A stretch of 64,000 nucleotides of DNA, taken from Gracilariopsis chorda (Eukaryota; Rhodophyta; Florideophyceae; Gracilariales; Gracilariaceae). The stretch lies in NCBI GenBank assembly GCA_003194525.1, contig NBIV01000290.1, positions 1 to 64,000 of the forward strand, given 5' to 3'. Below the pieces are notes generated by a model, which had not been told where the DNA came from, did not search any database, and was given only the letters and a program-made list of their open reading frames with translations. This document shows, piece by piece, positions 21,123-32,399 of this stretch (positions are counted from its first letter, which is position 1; every line of letters begins with the position of its first letter). Both the position numbers and the translations under genes were made by a program.

Positions 21123-21443
21123 TGTGCTCGGCTCCTCACCCCTTGCTTTTTTTTTTTTTTTTTTGTTCTTGTGTGATTCCTTTCGTTTTGTTTCACTGCT
21201 TTATGCGTTTCTTTCTTTTCTTTTTTTGTTGGCGCTTGCGCATGCTGCTCTTTAATGTGTTGTTGATCTATAGTTAAAAAGGTATTGAGGGCAAGGATAG
21301 ATGGGCGGCTTTGTTTCAAGGGTTGATACGTTTTCTAGCGCGAAGTGAGGTGGATGGTAGTTAGAAGCAGGTGCGCGGCGTCGTGTACAGCCGTTGTTTT
21401 CACAAGTTGTGTAATAAAAGTAAAAGGTTTACAGAGAGCATTA

Positions 21444-22951
21444 CTAGCTGCGTTGTTGTTCGTGTTGCGTTTGCTCGAGACGTTGGCGCACGTGCGTGAA
21501 AAAACGTGCAAACTCGTTTTGAAAGTAGCCTGGGGTCTGACGGGTGAACATTGACTTGTCGAGAAAGCCGCAATGACCACCGTGTCTGGTTACGTTGAGT
21601 AGCACTGGTGCACTTCCTATGTGGTCGATTGTGGGTAGACTCTTACCGCACTTGTGGTCGAAGAAGGGGTCATCTTGCGAGTTTATGATGTAAGTGGGTA
21701 CGTGGATGTCGCTGAGCACTTTTCGTGCGTCCACCTGTGGTGCGTGAGCACGTGCGGTTTGGAATAGGTGTGGGGGTGAGTGTGTGAGAGATGGGCAGTG
21801 GTGGTGTTAGTGTAGTGACTTACCTGATGGTAGTAGTCGAAACGATCTTTGAAACCGAAAACAGGCGCAATGAATACATCATCTATCAAACCGACTCGAT
21901 TGGCGGTGCGAATACTGTCTGGATTGACAGCGCCCATACTAACACCATTGTCAACGGCCTGTTGAAACTTGTTCCTCATAGTGGAGACCAATCGAGCACT
22001 ATAAACAGCTCCGTTAAATCCTGAGTCAAGCTTCCTCTGACAAGCGCACGGATCAAACGGGACGCAAGCAACAGCGGCAGCAACCACGCCGTACTGGGTG
22101 AGTGCATTTTGTTTATGCGTGCCCAAGAACTGACAAGTAATATTTGCACCAAGCGAAAAGGCAGCCAGGTAAACATCTGGGGGTTGTTGTTTGGCTTGAA
22201 TGGCGGCGTGTCGAATGGCTTTCAAAAGGGTCTCTAGGTCCTCTGTGAAGCCGGCGTGATAGAGTCTCAAGGTGGATGGAACTGCATCATCCTTTGCGCA
22301 CGAGCGATAATTTAAGACAAAGACTTTGAAAGGAATTTGCTCAAGGGCGGCCACTATTCGTTTGGACACGATGGCAGTTGAATTGGACTCCAGCCCATGC
22401 AAAACGACAGCGACGGGTGGGGGCTTCTTCCAGTGCTTCGGGAGCGGCGTTTGCAAATCGAAATGAGGAGGAAGTTGGTAAACAGTTTGATGATGTTGAG
22501 AGCAATCGGCAGCAAAGCCAGTGCCGTTTGCAAGGTCCACATTGAGAACAGACTGGCGGTCGGCTGTGCGCAACTGCAGACGCTTGTAGTGAACGGCGGG
22601 CGGTTTTGGATAAAAGTGGGCAAAGATGGTTTGAAAGTGAGGATTGGAGAAGAGGTACGGACGGAACGGAAGCGGTTTGAAGTCGGCTAGCGCGGGATGG
22701 GCGCAGACTGGCGGCGCTCGATGGGCGGGAGTGGCGGGAAGAGTTTGCCTGTGGGCGGGGGTGGAACGGCGTTTGAAGGCGGCGAGAGAGACGGGCAGCT
22801 GAAAGGCGTGACGCGGCGATTGACGCCGACGCGACGAAGAGGCGGTCATGGCGGGTGGTGTCTGCCGCGGCTGGGTGGGCAGCCGGACAGCGGAGGCCAC
22901 CCACGGCGGAGGCAATGCGACTGCGGGCGCATAAAAGTTGGCGCAGCTCAT
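21444..22951 (-). CDS. Alpha/beta hydrolase of the YheT/ABHD1-3 family, one intron
   Basis: Two exons on the minus strand, 22951-21824 and 21734-21444, 472 aa. ATG 22951 gives an N-terminus rich in Ala, Pro, Ser and Arg that could be an organelle leader; ATG 23032 (499 aa) and ATG 22849 are alternatives. Family marks: FSNPHFQTIFAHF near the start of the core, VVLHGLESNS (oxyanion region), FVLNYRSC, the nucleophile elbow AAFSLGANI (Ser about residue 265), NSQDDPFFD (acid) and RHGGHCGFLD (base). The acid and His are both in exon 2, which confirms the splice. Members are esterases/lipases acting on acyl lipids; the substrate here is not predictable. Neighbours: convergent with the phosphatase gene, divergent from the NB-ARC/WD40 gene. 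Confidence 0.88.
21735..21823 (-). other. Spliceosomal intron of the hydrolase gene
   Basis: An 89-bp phase-0 intron on the minus strand: donor GTAAGT at 21823 after FDYYHQ, acceptor CACAG ending at 21735 before VDARKVLSD. It is rich in C/A (CACACACTCACCCCCACACC). The unspliced frame runs on for a few dozen codons of low-complexity sequence. Confidence 0.85.
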
Positions 22952-23032
22952 CTCTGCCAGCACTCCGAGCGAATCCGAGTACGAAAAGCGCAGCCAATCA
23001 TTGCGCACGCAGCGTACAGTGCCGGACCGCAT

Positions 23033-24030
23033 TGTCACACTGTGTTGAAATAGTTGAGCAATAATGATGTGATAATGGCGATAGATGACACGTACACAAG
23101 TGTATCGGCAAGGATGAACACTGCAACGCAGCTGTACGTTCTCACCTAATTGCATACTCCAGCGAAAGAGCGCCACTGCCCTTTCGAGTAAGCGCTGCCT
23201 TTTACCTGTAAGACCACTCCCACTCCGTCTCAATACACGAGTGAAAGGGGGACCACCACCTTCATCACCGTATGTATACCTGTGATTTCATCAATGTCTG
23301 ATTTTTCATGCATTTTCTCCAAAAATGACCGCAATAATTTGCAATTTGCCGTTCGATATTTTCATCATGAAAAAACATGAGTTTTCACAGTTTATGCATG
23401 AATAATCATGCAAAAAGAAGAAATGCATAAACTACATTATACCCTCACCCCGCTCGTACCAGCAGCGACGCGCTAAAACCCCACGTGCGCCACGTGGCCA
23501 CGCGGCCACGCACGCGCACGCGAGCGCCACGCGCGCCAATGGAACCGCGCTCGGGGAAGCAAGGCGCCGAGAAGCAACGCGCACCGCGTGGAAGCGCGCA
23601 GCGAGCGCAGGCGCACAGCTCTTGCATTCACTGCGCCAAAACAGGAGCAGCCGCTGCGAGTCCGGCGCGCGCCCGCGCGTAAGCGTCGTTGTGGCTCCGT
23701 CGTCAGTGCCATGGGCGCGCGCTTTCGCGCCTGACAAGCGAGCGCGTCCATCGTCGCGCGCCCCCGCATGGCGCGGTGGAACGCGCCGTTCCGCCATCGC
23801 AGCCGCAGCAGACGTTGCCGTCTCGACGCACCCCCGCGCAGTCGCCTCTTAAATCTCGCGTGTTCGTACGGTTTGTCGTTTCCGCACTCCCCCACCCCTC
23901 CAACATCAACCCCTCCCCCGCCACCGTCATCCTCCGTCTCGCAGTTCCTTTTCCAATACGCTCGCCATCCCGTGTCTTGTCCATTCATTTTCGCTTCTTG
24001 GGTGTGTTTGCGTTTATCGCTCCTTGCAAC
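23033..24030. promoter_or_regulatory. Divergent upstream region with an AT-rich CATG patch and a GC-rich block
   Basis: Upstream of the hydrolase and NB-ARC genes. From 23280 to 23440 the DNA is AT-rich and repeats CATG next to A or T runs (TTTTTCATGCATTTTC, CATGAAAAAACATGAG, TTATGCATGAATAATCATGC). From 23460 to 23560 it turns GC-rich with CACGTG/CCACG/CACGCG motifs, including CCACGTGCGCCACGTGGCC. An open frame runs through into the NB-ARC gene from 23689 but has no recognisable domain before ATG 24031. CACGTG is the E-/G-box for bHLH and bZIP factors; the regulatory role is inferred. Confidence 0.4.
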
Positions 24031-27000
24031 ATGGCCGAGTCCTGGACCGTGGACCGACTGCTTAATCTTAGTAGACGCCTTTCTCGTCGCGTGCAACCAC
24101 TTCGTCAGGTCGACCCGCACGCCGCAGAGCTGCACGCAAGTCTCACGCGTCTCACCCACAGTCTGCAACAAATCATCCGAAACTACCCGCCGCCCGGCTC
24201 CCTGCTCTGGATAGACGACGTAGGCGCCGCGTTACATTCCGCCTACCGTTTCTTACACACTGACAACATCTCCCGCACAACCATTCTTTCTCACAAATCC
24301 AAACGCAGTAGCATCGCCACTACCAACAACTCCCGCACAAACCCCATCTCACCGTCACAGCCGCGTCGTCGCATGAGAAGTTCTGTAGCAAACCTCTTCT
24401 CGTCTAATTCCTCGCGCAGTGCAATCAATCTTCACCTTAACACTCCGTCCGATACCTCCGCTTCACGCGCCACTCCCAAATCCATTCACCTTTTCAAGCA
24501 TTCGTTCTCCCGTCTGCTTTTCAGCTCCGCCCCGAAAACCAATCCCTCCACCTCCAATCCGCTCAAGATTGCCGCTCAGCTCGCCGACGAGTGGATTATC
24601 GCTGTGCGCTCAGCTTCCGAATCCGCCTCCCCAGACGACGTCGACAGCTGGCTCTCCCTTAGCGACGCACTACCCCCAATGCCGGATCAGCACGCCATCT
24701 GTCAACACCCAGTGTACTCGCGTCTCCGCCAGCTGGTCTCCGATGCAGCCTCCAACGCCCACCAGCCCCCGCAGCATAACGACCGCCCCGTCCCATCCAC
24801 TATCGCAATGGTCGGCCCTCATGGCGTCGGTAAGAGTGCTCTCGCCATTCACCTTGTTCACGACCTCGCTACCACCTTTGCGGAGGGGGCCACCTGGATT
24901 CAATTGGGTGCCAATCTTGCCGAGGAAGAGTTGTTAGACCAGCTTGTTCGCTGCATTGACAGTCTTATCGCTGGAGACTTTCGCGCATCCGTTCGCTATT
25001 GCTCTTCACTGGCAGAGGTGCTCGAACGCGCCACCCGCCTTTTATCTCACGTCTCCACGCTTTTGGTCGTCGATGACGTCGTCGGTCCAGCCGCTAGACA
25101 AGCTTTGGAAGCCATTATTTCCGCTATGGGATCTTCAAGTGTTGTGCTCTACACCTCGCCGAATGACTTGCATTGCGACCAACCAAACGTGATTACTTCA
25201 TCATGTGTGGCTACCGTCCGAGTCAACGCCCTGTCTCCGCGCGACCGCGAGAACCATCTCATGTTTAGAGCCTGGTTGCCCAAGTCTGTCTCCACCTCTA
25301 GCTGCTCTCCTGACTTTATCCACGCCGACCATCAGCAGGTTCTCATTCAAGCTTGTCACGGTCTGCCACGTGCTCTCGCCATGTCTGCGGGCTTTATCTC
25401 ACGATTTCCTAACGACTGGGCATTGCTGGCGGCGACGTTGGCCTCCTCCACATCCGGCGATGAAACCGTGTTCCGTATTTTGAAAATGCTACAAGCAAAG
25501 GGAAAGCAACGCTTCGAGAATCAGCTGCGAGATATTGCATGCCTGCCGGAAGGGGTGTGGATCTCGCTGTCAGCGCTTGCCGATCTGTGGGGAGTGGACT
25601 ATCGGTCGATCAAGGAAAGTGCGCGTCGTATGGGACGCATTGCGTTTGCTGATTATCGTCTCGGTGATACGAGCGATGACAGTCGTGTACGCTTTCATTC
25701 GCACGTGTACCGCTATTGTCAAAAACTTGCTACCGACGATGATTTTCTGTACGCACACCGCAAAATGCTTGCTAACATGCAGGACAGACGGTCTCAAACG
25801 CTCAGATCGCGGCTCAAGACGCATTACGTCTCGTGGTGGACAGCGTGTCTAGCAGATTCTTATACATGTCGACGGCTCCACTGGCATATCTCCCGGGCGA
25901 GACAATCTGATCGTTTGAGAGAACTCATCTGCGACTACGACTGGCTGTGCCAACGCCTTGAACAACAAAGCACGATTGGTGTGTTATCGGAGTTCGCTGC
26001 TGCCCTACATGAAGAGGAGCAGCGTGGTGACACGTCTGAAGTGGAGGGTGTTGACGCCATTCTACAAGTGATCCAGGAAGCGGGGCGACTTAGATCCTCT
26101 GAGTCACTGGACCCAAGCGCTTTCCCCACGCTGCTAGTGTCACGGCTGTGCGAATTTGAACGTTCGAGCCTGTACGTAAAGGAACTGATTGCGTCGACGT
26201 GCGAGAAGGCGCGTCGGCCTTGGCTCAAGCCGATCCCGCCTTCGGAAGTGCCGCACTCATCTACCGTGACGGACTCGGTGACCGTAGATTCGGACTCGGA
26301 CTCCGAGGTTTCGGACGAGAGCGAAGAACCCGTTCCGCTGTGTTCGCACAGCCTGGCGTCCAGCTCGTCTGGGAAAGTTGTTTGCGGGGACCGAAACGGG
26401 AACATACAGGTGTATGATCCCGTGACTGGAAAGAACATCATACACTGGTGTGCTTCGATTCTGTCTGGTACTCCGTATGAATGCGGTTTGAGCGCTCTGG
26501 GCACGGTTCAGGATTTTGTCATCTCGGGGCACCAAAATGGGCATCTGTATATGCGATCGATTCGAACTGGGCAGATTGAGCTGATACAAGAGTCAACTCG
26601 AAATGCGTTCCGAATTTCGACGCTGGCGACAACGGATGATGGAGTTGTTGCGGTGGGAGATGAGACCGGAGGGATCTACGTGCTAAAGCATGTTGATGAG
26701 TTTGGGTGCAAACCGATGCGCATTGAGCTGGACGGACATTGTGACAGTATTTGTTGCCTGCACGTGTTCCCGGACGGACAGAGAGTGGCGAGTTGTAGTT
26801 ATAACGGCTTTGCGAACATCTGGAACATTGAAAGATTAGGTCGGAGTGACGGACGAGTGTCACTGAACGGACATCGCCCGTCGATCGGTCACAAGGAAAA
26901 CTACATCACTACGTTTGCAACGATTGGGGGTGGGAAGCGACTGCTGTCGGCATGTCGGGCTGGTGTGGTGAACGCGTGGAACGCGGAGACTGGTGCGTGT

Positions 27001-27336
27001 GTATGGACGCATCACTACGGATACCAGTTCAGCCGAAGCTTGTCGCTGCAGGCGTTTGGTATCCGACACTTTGCTTCAGGACGACGTGAGGGTGTTAAAG
27101 CGATGCGACTGTTGAATATTGGATACCCTTACATGATCACGCGGGGAGACGATGCGCGTGATTTGGTGATTGTTACGGCTGGTAACTCGCGTGAGGTGCT
27201 GGCTACTGTTAGCGGGGAGCAGTTCATCACGAACTGGCTGGAAATGTGGCACCCGGGCAGTCAGAGAATCTTTGTGGCGGTGTCGTATGGCGATGGTCGA
27301 TTGAGTTCGTACGAGCTTGTCACGGCTCTCAAGTAG
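24031..27336 (+). CDS. NB-ARC NTPase with WD40 repeats (APAF-1-like STAND protein)
   Basis: Single exon, 1101 aa from ATG 24031. An N-terminal helical region (residues 1-85) and a Ser-rich linker precede the NB-ARC core: Walker A GPHGVGKSALA near 262, Walker B TLLVVDDVVG near 345, and the GLPRALAM motif (the GLPL of NB-ARC) near 444. A winged-helix/ARC2-like part follows, then a helical region, an acidic spacer (VTVDSDSDSEVSDESEE, about 750-768) and C-terminal WD40 repeats (GKVVCGDRNGNIQVYDP; LDGHCDSICCLHVFPDGQ; GVVNAWNAETGACVW). STAND proteins of this build are nucleotide-switched scaffolds that oligomerise on a signal; the WD40 part senses ligand or partner. APAF-1 shares the order. Whether this one acts in cell death, defence or another pathway is unknown. 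Confidence 0.88.
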   Translation: MAESWTVDRLLNLSRRLSRRVQPLRQVDPHAAELHASLTRLTHSLQQIIRNYPPPGSLLWIDDVGAALHSAYRFLHTDNISRTTILSHKSKRSSIATTNNSRTNPISPSQPRRRMRSSVANLFSSNSSRSAINLHLNTPSDTSASRATPKSIHLFKHSFSRLLFSSAPKTNPSTSNPLKIAAQLADEWIIAVRSASESASPDDVDSWLSLSDALPPMPDQHAICQHPVYSRLRQLVSDAASNAHQPPQHNDRPVPSTIAMVGPHGVGKSALAIHLVHDLATTFAEGATWIQLGANLAEEELLDQLVRCIDSLIAGDFRASVRYCSSLAEVLERATRLLSHVSTLLVVDDVVGPAARQALEAIISAMGSSSVVLYTSPNDLHCDQPNVITSSCVATVRVNALSPRDRENHLMFRAWLPKSVSTSSCSPDFIHADHQQVLIQACHGLPRALAMSAGFISRFPNDWALLAATLASSTSGDETVFRILKMLQAKGKQRFENQLRDIACLPEGVWISLSALADLWGVDYRSIKESARRMGRIAFADYRLGDTSDDSRVRFHSHVYRYCQKLATDDDFLYAHRKMLANMQDRRSQTLRSRLKTHYVSWWTACLADSYTCRRLHWHISRARQSDRLRELICDYDWLCQRLEQQSTIGVLSEFAAALHEEEQRGDTSEVEGVDAILQVIQEAGRLRSSESLDPSAFPTLLVSRLCEFERSSLYVKELIASTCEKARRPWLKPIPPSEVPHSSTVTDSVTVDSDSDSEVSDESEEPVPLCSHSLASSSSGKVVCGDRNGNIQVYDPVTGKNIIHWCASILSGTPYECGLSALGTVQDFVISGHQNGHLYMRSIRTGQIELIQESTRNAFRISTLATTDDGVVAVGDETGGIYVLKHVDEFGCKPMRIELDGHCDSICCLHVFPDGQRVASCSYNGFANIWNIERLGRSDGRVSLNGHRPSIGHKENYITTFATIGGGKRLLSACRAGVVNAWNAETGACVWTHHYGYQFSRSLSLQAFGIRHFASGRREGVKAMRLLNIGYPYMITRGDDARDLVIVTAGNSREVLATVSGEQFITNWLEMWHPGSQRIFVAVSYGDGRLSSYELVTALK

Positions 27337-27395
27337 CAGTAGGGTGCGCTTTGGTATTCCTTCTTTCTCGTGAGGAGTACTTTTTTTTTTTTGTG

Positions 27396-27401
27396 AATAA
27401 A
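27396..27401 (+). terminator. Putative polyadenylation signal of the NB-ARC/WD40 gene
   Basis: AATAAA lies 60 bp after the stop codon, just past a run of 12 T. Position and sequence fit a poly(A) signal, but red-algal signals are loosely defined, so this is tentative. Confidence 0.4.
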
Positions 27402-27419
27402 CGTGGCGGCTGTATCGCC

Positions 27420-30400
27420 GAAGTGTAGGAGCGCGTGCGAGTGTGTGTGTTGCAGTGCCATGTGTACGCTTGTGTGCAGCTGACGGAACAACAAACGTTT
27501 GTGGGTTCTGCGCGTTTGACAGCGCTGCGCCGTTGTGCAAAGATAGCGGCGCCTGTATGCGGCGCGACTGCTGGCGGCTGTTCGTCAGTGCGCGTCGTCT
27601 GCGGCGTCAGTGACGCGCTTACAGAGCTCATTTAAAAATGGAACGGCGACACGACGACAGGCGCTGGACCAGCTGCGCTCGCTACGCAGCGCTATTTGTC
27701 GCCGCGGCGCAAGCTGTACTGTAGCTGGCCGAGTTTGCACAAAGCCGCAAGCTCAACTGAGAGTTGTCGCGCTGCTCAACGCCGGAGCCGGGTTCTCCAA
27801 CGCCACATGCTCCGCCCTCCGCCCTCCGCAAGCTGCCGGAAGTGGCGGCGGGCTGAAGGGTGGCAATCCTAAGCCTACCACCTGGCGAAGGACAGTTTCT
27901 TCGCAAGGGACAAGCCCTTCACTTTAACTCAGACTCTTCTCCGCAGATTTGAAACGCAGCGCTGGAAAAATGCGAATCATCAGCCACGCGAGACGGAAAG
28001 TGGTCGCTGCACAATGCGCCATATAAGGAGCGCCACAGTGCGTCGCTCCACGTGTCGTACGTTGACGTAGCTCCCCGACCTCATTTGTGTCGCTTGGTAT
28101 AATCTCACCCTTGCGTTTGTGTTTGCCACAAACTGCGCCGCGTGCATGTGCTGGCGCGCTTCGTTTCGAAACACACACGCTCTCACGCTCTCACGCACCG
28201 CAGCGCTGGCGGCTGACAAACATGCACACCCCCCCAACGGCATACGCAATTGTGGCTACAGGTGTATCATACCGTACCCTTTCAAGACCGTCCGCGCTTC
28301 GTTCGATTTTGTGCTCCATCACTCGTTGCGCTGCTAAAGCTACCATAACCATGAAAAGATGCCCCGCGGACAAACTGCCTGATCACAACCCTTCCACATG
28401 CTTCCACGCGTCGTGGCAAGCGCAAGCTGCAAAAGGAAAGCGGCACAATGAAGAATGGCCCCGCTCTTTTTGACGCGGTGCCCATGCTACAACTAGCTAC
28501 TACGTATCCTGCGCACTGTTTGCTGCAGCGGGAAATGTTTTTTCATCTGTAAACCGTTGGGCAACGCATTGTCGGCCACTCCCGTTTAACGTTCACAATT
28601 CGTACCTCCAATTTGGACGCGCTGACAAACCTCGCGTCTCAGAACTCCCAACAACATCTCTCGAGCTCCGTTTCCCCGCCGTCCACCGTCGGCTTGCAGC
28701 AGCAGTCCGTAAGCGACGTGAAGGACGAAGCAATCGCGTTTCACAACTGGTCGTTCAAGAAGGCGCCCAACTGTAGACAAGCACTCACCCGCATCGCGCC
28801 CAAAATATATGCAGATCACTTCGCTGCTGTTTAAAAAAAGAAAAAAATCATGTCAGTCCACGCTTGAAAGGGGCGGTCAGTGGAACGGCAGCATACAGCG
28901 CTCAGTACTCAGCGCGCCATCACTTTCACCTTCGTTCTACCGCAAAGTGTCAAATCTCATTGAAGTTTTGATTCGGAGCAGCTGTGAGCATGACATGAAC
29001 CGCAACCAAAGTCTTCTGGCACAAACGCTCGTTTCACATCTACTATTCCAACCGTTATGACGCAATATCTAAATGCTTGCTCTTTTCTTCCTCTCGCATA
29101 CTGTACCGCTTCTTCCATCCTCGTCTTACTTGCTCGTGCAGCATCCGTGCGGCGGTTATAAGACGTCAATTTGCAACTTATCTGTACCTCACATAAAAAG
29201 CTATCTCGGCCATCGTCGCTTTGGCGGCGCACTTTTGTCGCCTCTATGAAGCTACGATAATGGCCGCTGTACACCTTTTTGCTTACCAGAGTGCAACAAC
29301 AGCTGTTGTAACACCATGTTGAACTCCAAAATTCAATTGCTACACTTACAAACGTACCTCAACTTTCACTGGTGAAACAGGGATAACTCCCCACAAGCGC
29401 TCGCGACGGTGGAATTCATCTTCGTCGCTGAAACAAGCTACAAACCATTGCGTACATTCACTCGTTTTCTATTTGACAGCCGACGGTAACCATCAAGAGT
29501 GTGCCCACCACTTTGCCATCTGCCGTGTCTCTCCCAAATCGCAACATTTCTCCGCCGATACACCAGCCAGCCCCAAACGCCAACTTCGCTACCAATATCA
29601 ACAACTTGTATGATAATAGCACGCATGGCATTGCTCTCGAACCTCTGAACCAAGTCAGAAGCCGCGCCTGTCTGCGTATCCGCACTGCTTACAACAATGC
29701 ATTCTGCACGTGTATACGCTGTACAGTTTTCCTTCTCAAATTATCCACAAATGTCTGCTCCGATTCCGCGATCAACGACTCGAGTGATGCCGAGTTACAA
29801 ACTTGCCGCGTTTTCTGCGGAACATGCGAAACAAATCAAGATATGATGCCGCTCGCAGCCCGTCCGTAACACCACTCTCATTCCAATGCGATTCCATCAT
29901 CGTCGAAAAGCTTATTCGATTTGATGACCGGGACGCAGCTCACAAGAGAGCCACAGCGTTGGTAATCGTCTACTAACTCCCCCTCCCAATGTCGATGGTA
30001 CAACTTTTGTTACCGCTCATACCATTGATTGCTATCTTTGGTTGCACAGTTGCATATGCTTGCGATTCTGTTTGGCGAGGTGAGGGCGGAAACTTACAGA
30101 CGATACAAACACTGGTACAGTACGCGGTTTATCGAAATCAACCGCTCCGTTGATTATAATCAGGGGCTTCAAAAGCTTGTTGTGTCGCCGTCGTCGATTT
30201 TGGATGTGTGCATTCCGTGGCTCATTCTAGTCGATCATGTTCTTCACGCTTGTTTCTGCACACTGCAGATTATCGCCCCGAACGAGTGATGATTGTCATA
30301 CTCAGCGGCCCACGATAATGGCACTCCACCGAGCGTGATTTCAGAATATGTATTCGTTTCTCAAGCCGTCTGGCAAAACTGCGATAAGTACATTATACCG

Positions 30401-32390
30401 GAAAACCCGTGTGATTATCGTCACGCTTAGGGTAAAGGTCGAGAATGGTCCCGACCCAGCCGCTCGGGACCAATTTTGTTCTTTTTGTGCCCCGAAATCT
30501 GCACTCGTTTTTCATTACATGTCATACAAAGCCAGTTCCTGTTCCATGCGCTGTTCATCACCATGTTTCCCTGCTGACCTCAACCACCCTCTCTCGTCCG
30601 AATGCCGGGGAACTATTGTGCTCCACTACCAACGTGAATCAATATGCTGTCGACCAGATCTTGCGATGGCACACGTATTACGATACGTGCAAGACCGGAA
30701 AACTCTGAGAGTATCTGACAATTCTCTCGCGCAAGAGCATCGCCAAGCCAGTCTAGCCGACGGTGTGCAGATTCTGCATTGGAACAGCTTCACCGCCGAA
30801 AGCCTTCTGGACCTGTTCACCACTTTTGCTGCCAGAAATTTCACAACATTCGAGCCTCAAATATCGCATCACCACTTGTGATTGCCACTTCCTGGCGCTT
30901 CGATCCACGACAAAGGTAAGCTTATTCTTATCACTGTTGGAGACCGCGAACTTGGTGCACGATGGGCCTTGCCCTTCCCAGCGAGTGCATGTTGACCGGA
31001 TGATGCTTTTTCAACTATCAGAAATTTGAACCCTGAAACTGCTGTGGAACACTTTTTCAACCTGACGGAATACACCTTTCAAGCAGCGCCCCAGACAGAT
31101 CACGAGACGTTCTGTAGCATCATATATTTATCACTCAAGTCTTGGCTCTGTGAACTCGATTATGTTATGCTCAGAACAATCCATCCAGAATGACATACTC
31201 ACCATCTGATTTCTTCTGTGCCTTTCTCTGGTAGATGAGCGGCGTTCCTCACTCCGTTTGAACTTGGAAAGGTCCAGTTTCAACGGAACGATGCTACTCT
31301 CAAGTTTGCCAAACACGCTTATCACGATTTGATGTGGACCTCATATCTGATATTGTGTGCAGTGGAGGGTGATGCAAAAGTTTACAAGGCGTTCTCAAGC
31401 TTGACTTGACTTTTTTTTCTTGTTTGGAGCCGCACACTTGTCACGTCTGACAGCATGTCTCTGGCATTGTTGCATCTTGTCCTTTGTGGAACCTTTAACA
31501 TCACCAAAGAGCAGCAACAAATCGATGAATACTGAGGAGTTGTCGATCGGAGTCGCTTTACATCAGTTCTCTGGCTGCTGGCTGACATGCTAAAACGGAA
31601 AAGCAACTCTCTACCAACAACAGACGAGACTGGGTCCACGAAATATTGCAAACTTCAGATTGGTAATGCAGGCTTGGTCATTACACTGCCCGTGGTCCTG
31701 ACGGAACTAGAGGAAGCAGTGACTTTCATGCTGAATGTCCTGCACCTCAGGCCCTAAAAAACAGCGGAAACAAGCATGATGCTGGGTGAGTTGCACAGAT
31801 CACACCGCCCTGAACTAACGGTTGAGTTTTCGATACTATTGCTGATGACGTGATGTTCCGTAGCGGTCCCAGATACGATTCAGGACTTGATGTTTATGAT
31901 AGATCTGGCGCATCGAGGTTGACTCACTTAGCTTCAATTTCGATCTGCAACACGGCAGGGAACTACAATTATCTGATTACGCTTTCAAGCAGAAGCACTC
32001 ATCGCACTCACCGCCAGGACGCCACTCGTCCTGGTCTATACCTGGCTAATGACTAAGTCAGGTAAGGAGGTTGAGTGTCTCCGAAAAGGGTTAATGCTGC
32101 TGCGCATCACCCTGGAAACATCAGCGTCTCCTCCCGATCTACATGGGGCGCTGTAGAACCATCCTAAAATGCTGACCTTATTAATGAGAATCGGATAAAC
32201 AGAACGTAGGAGAAGCAATTATGCCATGTGTAGAAACCGCGATCTCTGCAAGGTATACATTAGTAGGTTTTGAAGTGGCAACGACGGATGCTTTTCAGCC
32301 AAAAGAACACAATCGCGTTATAGTCTTCTGAGTTTCTGTCTTGCGCGATAGACTTGTTGTTCCGATATCTAGGTAAACGACTTGTCTACC
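27420..32390. other. Five kilobases without a recognised gene
   Basis: Only short frames occur on both strands (none above 180 codons) and none shows a domain. The longest plus-strand ones (near 28.1, 29.5 and 30.35 kb) have low-complexity or random-looking composition. No tRNA B-box, U6-like sequence or rRNA motif was noticed by eye. From about 27.4 to 28.9 kb the DNA is GC-rich like the gene island; after 29 kb it shifts to the composition of the decayed transposon regions. A non-coding RNA or promoter could be present but I see no positive sign. Confidence 0.5.
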
Positions 32391-32399
32391 AATTTAAAA

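Noticed and set aside
22341-22997. 218-codon minus-strand frame within the hydrolase gene
   Set aside because: Shadow in another frame of the hydrolase coding sequence, with low-complexity Ala/Ser/Arg content and no domain.
23400-23680. CRISPR-like or satellite array
   Set aside because: The GC-rich motifs are irregular in spacing and sequence; there are no direct repeats with spacers.
23689-24030. N-terminal extension of the NB-ARC/WD40 frame by 114 codons
   Set aside because: The sequence is GC-rich promoter-like DNA without domain features and the frame opens there without an ATG; ATG 24031 lies right before ordered helices.
29438-30881. Several 70-180-codon frames between 29.4 and 30.9 kb
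   Set aside because: No motif, no conserved texture and no splice-consistent arrangement; they look like chance open frames.
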